Positions 57,201 to 64,000 of a stretch of 64,000 bases of DNA are shown piece after piece. Position 1 is the first letter of the stretch. Every line of letters starts with the position of its first letter. The stretch is from Erysipelotrichaceae bacterium (GTDB lineage: Bacteria > Bacillota_I > Bacilli_A > RFN20 > CAG-826): NCBI GenBank assembly GCA_020633795.1, contig JACKCX010000006.1, positions 1-64,000 of the forward strand. The letters run 5' to 3'. The notes beneath the pieces are model-generated. The model worked only from the letters and a program-made list of their open reading frames with translations, was not told where the DNA came from and ran no database searches. Position numbers and translations under genes: made by a program.

Positions 57201-57209
57201 TGGTAAAAT
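57201..57209 (+). promoter_or_regulatory. prfA promoter extended -10
   Basis: TGGTAAAAT (TG extension, TAAAAT) 25 nt before the prfA start, with TTTTTC at 17 bp as poor -35. Confidence 0.55.
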
Positions 57210-57234
57210 ACATATCGCCTAAAGAGAGGTTTTT

Positions 57235-58308
57235 ATGGAAAAAAGCATGTATCAGCGTTTAGAAATTGCTGAAAAACGATTGAAAGAAATTGACGAAGAA
57301 CTCATGAGTGAAAATATTATGAATGATATCGCTCATTTTCGGCTTATTTCTAAAGAAAGAGCTTCTCTAGATGAACAAGTGGAATGCTTCCAAAAATTTA
57401 AGAAGAACGAAGAAGATTTAATCGGCGCTCATGAAATGAGCCATGATGATGATATCGACATCTCTGAAATGGGAAAAGAAGAGATAAAACGCCTTGAATC
57501 TGAACAGGTTGTTATTGAAGAAAAACTCCGAGAACTTTTACTTCCTAAAGATCCTAATGATGACAAAAATATTATCGTTGAAATACGTGGCGCTGTCGGC
57601 GGAGATGAAGCCAACATTTTTGCAGGTGATCTTTTTCGTATGTACACACGCTATGCTGAAACACAAGGATGGAAAATTAAAATGCTCGACGAGAATCCGT
57701 CTGAAGCTGGTGGTTTTGCTCAAGTATCCTTCAAAATCAGTGGAGACAATGTCTATTCGAAATTAAAATTTGAAAGTGGAGCGCATCGCGTTCAAAGAGT
57801 CCCTAAGACAGAAGCGGGCGGAAGAATTCATACTTCAACGGCAACTGTTTTGGTGATGCCAGAAGCTGAAGAAATTGATGTGCAAATTAATCCAAATGAT
57901 TTACAAGTTGATACCTATCATAGTCAAGGAGCGGGCGGACAGAATGTTAACAAGACAGAGTCTGCAGTTCGCATCACACATATTCCTACAGGAATAGTTG
58001 TCGCTTGTCAAACTGAGAAATCGCAGATTCAAAATCGTGAAATCGCTATGCAAATGTTACGAACAAAAATGTATATGACCGCTCTTGCTGAACAACAAGA
58101 GAAAATTGGCAGTGAGCGAAAACTGAAAGTTGGAACTGGCGAGCGATCAGAAAAAATTCGGACCTATAATTATCCTCAAAATCGCGTTACTGATCATCGA
58201 ATTGGTTTTACCATTCAAAAATTAGATCGTGTGATGGAAGGTGATCTTGACGAAATCATCGACGCCCTTATTCACTTTGATCAATCAAGTAAATTAGCAG
58301 GCGAATAA
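57235..58308 (+). CDS. prfA: Peptide chain release factor 1
   Basis: A 357-residue RF1 (UAA/UAG). The peptidyl-tRNA hydrolysis motif GAGGQNVNKTESAVR is present (near residue 230), and the codon-recognition loop carries a PxT-type motif (VPKTEAGG). GAGAGG site. prmC, which methylates the GGQ glutamine, follows after 1 nt. Confidence 0.97.
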   Translation: MEKSMYQRLEIAEKRLKEIDEELMSENIMNDIAHFRLISKERASLDEQVECFQKFKKNEEDLIGAHEMSHDDDIDISEMGKEEIKRLESEQVVIEEKLRELLLPKDPNDDKNIIVEIRGAVGGDEANIFAGDLFRMYTRYAETQGWKIKMLDENPSEAGGFAQVSFKISGDNVYSKLKFESGAHRVQRVPKTEAGGRIHTSTATVLVMPEAEEIDVQINPNDLQVDTYHSQGAGGQNVNKTESAVRITHIPTGIVVACQTEKSQIQNREIAMQMLRTKMYMTALAEQQEKIGSERKLKVGTGERSEKIRTYNYPQNRVTDHRIGFTIQKLDRVMEGDLDEIIDALIHFDQSSKLAGE

Positions 58309-58309
58309 T

Positions 58310-59161
58310 ATGCCCACAAATCGTGAAATATATTTTAATTTATTAAAATCTGGGAATAAATATCTCACTAGATTTGTTATTAAAAGTTTATTGTGCGATG
58401 TGAATAAATTTAATGACGATATTACTTTGTACAAATCATTTGATTTTCAGTGTCTGAACTACGATAAATTACTCGAAAATATTGAGCGGGTTTGCCAGGG
58501 TGAACCATTTCAATATGTCTTGGGTTATTGCAATTTTATTGATCGATATTTTGAAGTTAACCCTCATGTTTTAATTCCTCGTCAAGAGACAGAAGAATTA
58601 GTTATAAACACTAAGGCCCTTATCGAGAAAGCGTTTGGCAAATCAACTATTTCTATCGCTGATGTTTGCACAGGATCTGGATGTATCGCTATCACTTTAA
58701 AGAAATATTTTCCTCATGCTAATATCTATGGAACTGACATTGATAAAGAATGCTTAACAATTGCAAAAAGAAACGATCGATTGAAGCAAATTTCTTTTTT
58801 GCAAGGCGATATGTTAGAACCTCTAATTAAAGCAAATATCAAGGTTGATGTCATTGTTTGCAACCCGCCTTATATTGAAAAAAAAGAAGAGATTGATGAA
58901 CAAGTTTGGAAATATGAACCCCACCTTGCTCTATTAGCTTATCCAGATACATTTTTTTATGAAAAAGTTTTTAAAAATTGCGATAAAATATTAAGTCCAC
59001 AAGGAATGATGGTTTTTGAAATTGGTGAGGACATGGAAGAAAAACTCACTAAGTTAGTTGATAAATATCTACGTGATGTAATCGTCAAATTTTCAAAAGA
59101 TATGCACAACAAAATGCGTTTTCTTTATATAATAAAAAAAGGAGATAAAAATTATGCTTAA
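58310..59161 (+). CDS. prmC: Release factor glutamine methyltransferase
   Basis: A 283-residue SAM-dependent N5-glutamine methyltransferase acting on RF1 and RF2. N-terminal helical domain, then LIPRQETEELV, DVCTGSGCIAI and catalytic NPPYI motif. Its end overlaps rpiB by 8 nt. The CDS is in operon with prfA. Confidence 0.95.
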   Translation: MPTNREIYFNLLKSGNKYLTRFVIKSLLCDVNKFNDDITLYKSFDFQCLNYDKLLENIERVCQGEPFQYVLGYCNFIDRYFEVNPHVLIPRQETEELVINTKALIEKAFGKSTISIADVCTGSGCIAITLKKYFPHANIYGTDIDKECLTIAKRNDRLKQISFLQGDMLEPLIKANIKVDVIVCNPPYIEKKEEIDEQVWKYEPHLALLAYPDTFFYEKVFKNCDKILSPQGMMVFEIGEDMEEKLTKLVDKYLRDVIVKFSKDMHNKMRFLYIIKKGDKNYA

Positions 59162-59594
59162 AATTGCTGTTGGCTCTGATCATGGTGGTCTTGATTATAA
59201 AAACGAGATTGCTAATTATTTAAAATCTAAAGGTTATGAAGTTTTTGATGTGGGAACAAATTCACACGATTCCTGCAATTATCCTGTCTTTGGCTTTGCA
59301 GCTGCTAATTTGGTAGCTTCAGGACAATGTGATTATGGCGTTATTGTTTGCACATCTGGAGAAGGTATCTCCATTGCTGCCAATAAAGTAAAAGGGATTC
59401 GCTGTGGCATCGGCTATAATGATGAAGTGACAAAACTGATGCGCCAGCATAACGATTGCAATATGATTGCTTTTGGACAAAAATTTATGGATTTGTCAGA
59501 TGTCTTACGAAGAGTTGATATTTTCTTATCAACACCATTTGAAGGCGGAAGACATGCTGTCCGCGTCGATATGATTAAAGACTTCGAAGAATAA
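59154..59594 (+). CDS. rpiB: Ribose-5-phosphate isomerase B
   Basis: A 146-residue RpiB/LacAB-family isomerase. GSDHGGLDYK, catalytic Cys in GVIVCTSGEGISIAANK and RHAVRV-type phosphate site (GRHAVRVD) are intact. Interconverts ribose 5-phosphate and ribulose 5-phosphate. GGAG site lies inside prmC. Confidence 0.95.
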   Translation: MLKIAVGSDHGGLDYKNEIANYLKSKGYEVFDVGTNSHDSCNYPVFGFAAANLVASGQCDYGVIVCTSGEGISIAANKVKGIRCGIGYNDEVTKLMRQHNDCNMIAFGQKFMDLSDVLRRVDIFLSTPFEGGRHAVRVDMIKDFEE

Positions 59595-59606
59595 ATAAGA
59601 AAAAAA

Positions 59607-59650
59607 TAAATATGAGCGCTCCTTAGTAAATATGAGCGCTTTTTTATTTG
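59607..59650 (+). terminator. Hairpin with T-run over the comFA start
   Basis: A 14-bp direct repeat TAAATATGAGCGCT occurs at 59607-59620 and 59627-59640. The self-complementary AGCGCT copies can pair across a 14-nt loop and are followed by TTTTTTATTT, giving a terminator-like structure for rpiB that overlaps the comFA start codon (59632). Confidence 0.5.
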
Positions 59651-60804
59651 TCTGTCCCATTTGTGGAAATCGAGATCCGAAATTATTCGGAATAAGAAAT
59701 GGCAAGCCATACTGTCGGTGTTGCTTATTATTTCGCGGCCAAAAGGTTTCCAGTATAGAAAATCATTCTATAGATGTTTACTATCATCTCGATTATGAAC
59801 TCTCTAATGATCAAATTGAACTATCAGATACATTATTAACAAACTTCATGCATCATCAAGATTCTTTGGTTCATGCCGTGTGTGGATCGGGAAAGACAGA
59901 AATTGTTTTACGAGTTATCGCATATGCGATTTCCCATGGATTGAAAGTTGGTTTTACCGTCCCGCGTCGAGATGTCATTATTGAATTATATGGTCGTTTC
60001 AAAAATATTTTTAAGACTCTTGATATTGCGTTAATTTACGGTGGACACACGACTAAACTTAATGGTGATTTGGTTTGTTGCACAACACATCAACTTTTTC
60101 GTTTTGATCATTTCTTCGATTTGCTTATTCTTGATGAAGTTGACGCTTTCCCTTTTAACGGCAACGATGTTCTAAATTCATTTTTTAAAAGATCGATAAA
60201 AGGGAATTACATTATGATGTCAGCCACACCATCAAAACAGTTGCTGAAAAATTTTAATGATAGTGGTGGAAAAATCATTGAACTTTATTCGCGTTTTCAT
60301 CGTTATCCTCTTCCTGTTCCTGAGTTAATTATCAAGCCAAAAAGATTATTACTATTTTACTGTATTAGGTTAATTAAGCAGTTTGAAAAACAAAAGAAAC
60401 AAGTGTTCATATTCACTCCAACAATTCAGATATGTGAGGAATTGTATGATCAACTGAAATTGCTTTGTCCTAAAGGTAATTATGTTCATTCAAAAAATAA
60501 GAGCCGCTCTAAAATAATCGAGGATTTTAGAAATAAAAAGTATCATTATTTGGTAACGACAGCAATCTTGGAAAGAGGGGTGACCGTAATTAATTTGCAA
60601 GTCATTATTTTTCTTGCCAATCATCCAATTTATTCATCGTATTCATTGGTGCAAATATCTGGAAGAGTGGGGCGCAAAAAAGAAGCGCCAGAAGGGAGAG
60701 TGGTTTATCTTGCAAGCGAGGAAACAAAAAGCATTAGCCAATCTATTCGAGATATTCAAGCCGCCAATAAAAATTTGCAAAATCTGTTTAAAACCGATAC
60801 ATAA
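59632..60804 (+). CDS. comFA: ComFA-like DNA helicase
   Basis: A 390-residue DEAD/DEAH-type ATPase needed for DNA uptake in competent Firmicutes. N-terminal zinc module (CPICGNRD...YCRCC), Walker A CGSGKTE (near residue 85), LDEVDAF, MSATPS and QISGRVGR helicase motifs are intact. The start codon has no Shine-Dalgarno and lies in a hairpin, so translation may be limited. No comE, comG or comK genes are visible, so a role in transformation is not proven. Confidence 0.88.
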   Translation: MSAFLFVCPICGNRDPKLFGIRNGKPYCRCCLLFRGQKVSSIENHSIDVYYHLDYELSNDQIELSDTLLTNFMHHQDSLVHAVCGSGKTEIVLRVIAYAISHGLKVGFTVPRRDVIIELYGRFKNIFKTLDIALIYGGHTTKLNGDLVCCTTHQLFRFDHFFDLLILDEVDAFPFNGNDVLNSFFKRSIKGNYIMMSATPSKQLLKNFNDSGGKIIELYSRFHRYPLPVPELIIKPKRLLLFYCIRLIKQFEKQKKQVFIFTPTIQICEELYDQLKLLCPKGNYVHSKNKSRSKIIEDFRNKKYHYLVTTAILERGVTVINLQVIIFLANHPIYSSYSLVQISGRVGRKKEAPEGRVVYLASEETKSISQSIRDIQAANKNLQNLFKTDT

Positions 60805-61375
60805 TTGGAATATATATAGTTTTTTTCATCAATCATGTTCCGTATGTTCAATTTGCCAAAATAGACTAGTTCCCCTTTTTTACAAATTTAGTATCAATCA
60901 AATCCCTTGTTTATCAATATATAAATACGACGATAATATTAAAACATTTCTCTATCAAGTAAAAGCTTGTTATGATATTGAACTTGCTACTATTTTCTTA
61001 GAGCGCTTTGCAAAAGAGTTACATTGCAAATATCATGATTTTTATCTTGTTCCCGCACCATCTTTTCACGATGACGATCTTAAAAGAGAATTTAAACATG
61101 TTGAAGAAATTTTTAGACCTTTAAATTTACCATTCTTACCAATTGTTGAAAAAACTGCGCCTTACAAACAAGCCGATCATAATAAGGAGCAAAGAAAAGA
61201 AATTAATCTTTATTTAAAATTGAACACAAATAAAAAATTGTATGGTAAAAAAATTTTAATTGTTGACGATGTTTTTACTACTGGTTCCACAGTTAAAGCA
61301 ATCATTAAACTTGTAAAAGGGTTGAAACCGAAGAAAATTGAGGTTCTTGTGATGAGTAAAACATTCATGAATTAG
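60710..61375 (+). CDS. comFC: ComFC-family phosphoribosyltransferase-like protein
   Basis: A 221-residue ComFC protein with N-terminal Cys pairs (CKIC, CSVCSICQ) and C-terminal PRTase motif ILIVDDVFTTGST (near residue 190). I set the start at TTG 60710, preceded by AGGGAG at 9 nt, because there is no ATG in frame near the expected N-terminus; the ATG at 60614 adds 32 residues of comFA-antiframe sequence. The overlap with comFA is then 95 nt. ComFC works with ComFA in DNA uptake. Confidence 0.82.
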   Translation: MQARKQKALANLFEIFKPPIKICKICLKPIHNWNIYSFFHQSCSVCSICQNRLVPLFYKFSINQIPCLSIYKYDDNIKTFLYQVKACYDIELATIFLERFAKELHCKYHDFYLVPAPSFHDDDLKREFKHVEEIFRPLNLPFLPIVEKTAPYKQADHNKEQRKEINLYLKLNTNKKLYGKKILIVDDVFTTGSTVKAIIKLVKGLKPKKIEVLVMSKTFMN

Positions 61376-61449
61376 CAAGCCGCAATTTAACCTAAACTAT
61401 GAAATAGTGTTAGACTAATCAGCTCTTGAATGATAAGATAGGTAGGCAA

Positions 61450-61506
61450 ATGTTAAGAACATTTATGATATTAGAAAGGCACATTCTAATTGTGTTGGTG
61501 AAGTAA
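61450..61506 (+). CDS. Putative secA leader peptide
   Basis: An 18-codon ORF encoding MLRTFMILERHILIVLVK, ending 2 nt before the secA ATG. TAGGT/AGG lies 3-9 nt before its ATG, and the only secA Shine-Dalgarno-like sequence (GGTG at 61497-61500) is inside it. The C-terminal half is strongly hydrophobic. An inverted repeat ATTAGAA/TTCTAAT (61470-61490) lies within it. May couple secA translation to secretion status, by analogy only with SecM; not a homologue. Confidence 0.4.
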   Translation: MLRTFMILERHILIVLVK

Positions 61507-61508
61507 TT

Positions 61509-63902
61509 ATGGGATTTTTCGACAGACGAATGTTGAATCAATATGAAAGAGAGGCCACAAAAGTTCTTGCTCTAGAAAAAGGAATGGCTTCTTTATCTGA
61601 TGAAGAATTGAGGGCAAAAACTCCGTATTTTAAAGATTTGCTTGCTCATGGTAAAACTCTTGATGATATAAAGATTGAAGCTTTTGCTGTTGCGCGAGAA
61701 GCTGCCAAAAGAACTCTTGGTGAGTTTCCTTATAAAGTTCAAATTATTGGTGCGCTCGTCCTTCATGCTGGCGATGTCGCAGAAATGAAAACTGGTGAAG
61801 GTAAAACTTTGACAGCAACCATGGCTGTCTATTTAAATGCTCTTGCTGGTAAGGGCGCGGAAGTTGTCACTGTTAACGAATACCTATCACAACGTGATGC
61901 GGATTGGATGGGACAAATTTATCGCTTTCTTGGCTTAACCGTTGGTGTTAACTTGAGAAGTAAAACAACAGAAGAAAAAAGAGAAGCCTATCTCTGCGAT
62001 ATTACTTATACAACAAATGCTGAACTTGGATTTGATTATCTAAGAGACAATATGGCGGTTGATATGGAGCATCGCGTTTTACGTGGACTCAATTACTGCA
62101 TTGTCGATGAAGCCGATTCTATTCTTATCGATGAATCGAGAACGCCTTTAATCATTTCTGGCGGCGCTAAAACCTCCGCTTCCCAGTACACTGTGGCTGA
62201 TCGTTTTTGCAAAGCTTTGAAAAAGGAAAAAGATTTTGTTATTGATGTTAAAGAAAAAACCGTCAATTTAACGGATGACGGAAACGCTAAAGCAGAAAAA
62301 ATGTTTGGCATTAAGAATTTGTACAATCCTGAATTTGCCGATTTAGTTCATCGAATTCACAACGCTTTAAAAGCCAATTATATTATGGATCGTGATGTCG
62401 ACTATCTTGTTGATGTCGAAGGACAAGTCCAAATTATTGATCAATTTACTGGTCGTGTACTCCCTGGTCGTGAGTGGTCTGATGGTTTACATCAAGCCGT
62501 TCAAGCTAAAGAAAACGTTACCATTAAGCAAGAAACCGTCACTATGGCGACAATTACTTATCAGAACTTCTTCCGCCTATTTAAGAAAATGTCTGGCATG
62601 ACTGGTACCGCTAAAACCGAAGAAGAAGAATTCCAAAAAATTTATAATATGCGCGTTATATGCATTCCCACCAATAAACCTATTGCGCGTACTGATGCTC
62701 TTGATTATGTGTATGCACACAAAGCTCCTAAACTCGCCGCTTTAGTTAAGGAAGTTAAGGAAAGACATGAAAAAGGTCAGCCAATTCTTATTGGTACGGT
62801 CTCTGTAGAATCTTCGGAAGAAATTTCCGCCTTATTAACTGCTGCTGGATTAGAACATGAAATGTTAAATGCTAAAAACAATGCTCGTGAAGCTGAAATT
62901 ATCGCCCATTCAGGTGAAAAAGGTCACATCACTTTAGCTACAAATATGGCTGGTCGTGGAACTGATATTAAGATTAACGATGAAGTGAGAGCTCTTGGCG
63001 GATTGTGCGTGTTTGGAACAGAACGACATGAAGCACGACGTATCGACAATCAGTTGAGAGGTCGTAGTGGACGTCAAGGCGATCCTGGCTTTTCTCGTTT
63101 CTATGTTTCATTTGATGATACTTTACTTATTCGTTTTGCCGCCGATAAATATCGAGATTGGATTCAAAAACAATTTGGTGATGAAGCTCTTGAAATGAAA
63201 ATGGTTAGTAACATGATTACAAGTGCTCAGAAGAAAATTGAAGGAATGAACTTTGATACTCGTAAAAACTTGCTTGATTATGATGATGTTTTAGCGAAAC
63301 AAAGACAGATCATTTACGACAAGAGAGATCGTATTATTGAAGGCAAAGATATCAAAGATATCATTGAAGAAGTCTTTGATACAACAGGTGACTTCTTAGC
63401 ACATAAAGCTGTGCCAGTGGGAAGTCGTGAACAATTAGTCTCTGGCGATTTATTAATTAAACAAGTTGAACCAAGGTTTTTGCCAAGTGGTTCTATTAAG
63501 AAATCTTTATATGAAGAGTCACCAGTCGAAGATTGCGGACCAGATTTAGGCTTTATTCTTCAAGCTCGTTATGAGGAGCGAAAAAAAGAATGGCCCGCTG
63601 AAGTTGGTGAGAAAATTGAGCGTGCCATTGTTCTTCATACGATGGATCAAAACTGGACCAAACATATTGATGCGATGGCTCGTTTGCGTGAAGGTATTCA
63701 TCTTCGTAGTTACGCAAATGTCAACCCATTACAAGATTATGTTAATGAAGGATATCGAATGTTTAAAGAATGTCTCGAAATATCATCTGTTGATGCTGTT
63801 TTGAATCTCTTGAATATTAAAGTTGAACCTCGTGAAGAAGCGAAGCCAGCTGATGTTGTCTCTGAACAAAAACCTGGCGAATCAGCAAAGGAGAACGGCT
63901 AA
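61509..63902 (+). CDS. secA: Preprotein translocase ATPase SecA
   Basis: A 797-residue SecA motor. Walker A MKTGEGKTLTA (near residue 97), DEADSILIDE, preprotein cross-linking domain, GRGTDI and the helical scaffold ending in MDQNWTKHIDAM are intact. The C-terminal zinc-binding tail is absent: it ends with PGESAKENG. The ribosome hibernation factor gene hpf, common before secA in Bacilli, is missing. prfB follows after 1 nt. Confidence 0.97.
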   Translation: MGFFDRRMLNQYEREATKVLALEKGMASLSDEELRAKTPYFKDLLAHGKTLDDIKIEAFAVAREAAKRTLGEFPYKVQIIGALVLHAGDVAEMKTGEGKTLTATMAVYLNALAGKGAEVVTVNEYLSQRDADWMGQIYRFLGLTVGVNLRSKTTEEKREAYLCDITYTTNAELGFDYLRDNMAVDMEHRVLRGLNYCIVDEADSILIDESRTPLIISGGAKTSASQYTVADRFCKALKKEKDFVIDVKEKTVNLTDDGNAKAEKMFGIKNLYNPEFADLVHRIHNALKANYIMDRDVDYLVDVEGQVQIIDQFTGRVLPGREWSDGLHQAVQAKENVTIKQETVTMATITYQNFFRLFKKMSGMTGTAKTEEEEFQKIYNMRVICIPTNKPIARTDALDYVYAHKAPKLAALVKEVKERHEKGQPILIGTVSVESSEEISALLTAAGLEHEMLNAKNNAREAEIIAHSGEKGHITLATNMAGRGTDIKINDEVRALGGLCVFGTERHEARRIDNQLRGRSGRQGDPGFSRFYVSFDDTLLIRFAADKYRDWIQKQFGDEALEMKMVSNMITSAQKKIEGMNFDTRKNLLDYDDVLAKQRQIIYDKRDRIIEGKDIKDIIEEVFDTTGDFLAHKAVPVGSREQLVSGDLLIKQVEPRFLPSGSIKKSLYEESPVEDCGPDLGFILQARYEERKKEWPAEVGEKIERAIVLHTMDQNWTKHIDAMARLREGIHLRSYANVNPLQDYVNEGYRMFKECLEISSVDAVLNLLNIKVEPREEAKPADVVSEQKPGESAKENG

Positions 63903-63903
63903 T

Positions 63904-64000
63904 ATGAAAGACATCGTTGCAATTAAACAACAACTTTGTGCTGTTGGCGAAAAAATCCGCCAACTCGGGTCTTCTCTTTGACTTTGATAAATTAGATTCG
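63904..64000 (+). CDS. prfB: Peptide chain release factor 2, 5' end with programmed frameshift
   Basis: The first 25 codons (MKDIVAIKQQLCAVGEKIRQ...) end at an in-frame TGA (63979-63981) directly after CTT, followed by C, i.e. CTTTGAC at 63976-63982. A +1 shift continues as LDFDKLDS, matching the RF2 N-terminal region. This is the classical autoregulatory RF2 frameshift. The upstream GGG (63967-63969) is a poor, more distant Shine-Dalgarno stimulator than in E. coli. The gene runs past the right edge. Confidence 0.88.

Noticed and set aside
59632..61375. Complete natural-competence system
   Set aside because: Only comFA and comFC are present here; these two alone are common in non-transformable Firmicutes.

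Overview
The window is an AT-rich bacterial chromosome segment spanning the replication origin. Gene content and order (dnaA-dnaN-yaaA-recF-gyrB-gyrA on one side, rpmH-rnpA-yidC-jag-mnmE on the other, a small Alu-less SRP RNA beside tadA, RicT, EbfC, DegV, pyruvate phosphate dikinase) point to a low-GC Firmicute of the class Bacilli. It looks most like an uncultured, non-sporulating, gut-type anaerobe from the Erysipelotrichales/RF39/Acholeplasma neighbourhood. That placement is inference from gene content only. The code is standard: TGA is used as a stop, and the last gene is prfB (RF2) with its autoregulatory frameshift site.

Layout. 0-4.5 kb (minus): serC (cut by the left edge), a DUF1015 protein, gdhA, mntP and guaD. 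4.6-10 kb (plus): a small DtxR/MntR-like regulator, tldD-tldE, and a large surface endonuclease I with Ig-like domains. 10-18 kb (minus): a tightly overlapping operon of CtpE-like P-type ATPase, psuG, a TetR regulator, an iron-type alcohol dehydrogenase and a degenerate site-2-protease-like membrane protein, then an orphan lipoprotein, tadA and the SRP RNA. 18-29 kb (minus): serS, a glycosyltransferase, gyrA, gyrB, recF, yaaA, dnaN, dnaA. About 27.6-29.4 kb: bipartite oriC around dnaA. 29.4-30.3 kb: an EamA transporter. 30.4-40 kb (plus): rpmH to a ROK glucokinase, carrying ribosome and tRNA maturation, membrane insertion, isoprenoid and cell-envelope precursor genes. 40-43 kb: ppdK (minus). 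43-49 kb (plus): a FGGY kinase, small and hypothetical genes, DegV, an ATP-grasp ligase and RluA. 49-57 kb (minus): typA, then dnaX-ebfC-recR-tmk-holB-ricT-rsmI. 57-64 kb (plus): prfA-prmC-rpiB-comFA-comFC-secA-prfB.

Most genes left of the origin are on minus and most on the right are on plus, so they run with the fork. The dnaX block and ppdK are the main exceptions.

No single undescribed multi-gene defence or mobile system is visible. The most notable signals are: (1) repeated promoter-then-start-codon arrangements with no room for a Shine-Dalgarno site, suggesting widespread leaderless translation; (2) promoters nested in or abutting intrinsic terminators; (3) a gyrase carrying residues at GyrA 83 and 87 and GyrB 426 (E. 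coli numbering) that match quinolone-resistance positions; (4) a DnaA-trio-like element between dnaA and dnaN; (5) an 18-codon hydrophobic leader ORF directly before secA; (6) a protease-like protein that lost a zinc-binding His; and (7) a surface nuclease ending in a Gly-Cys-Gly/transmembrane/basic tail.
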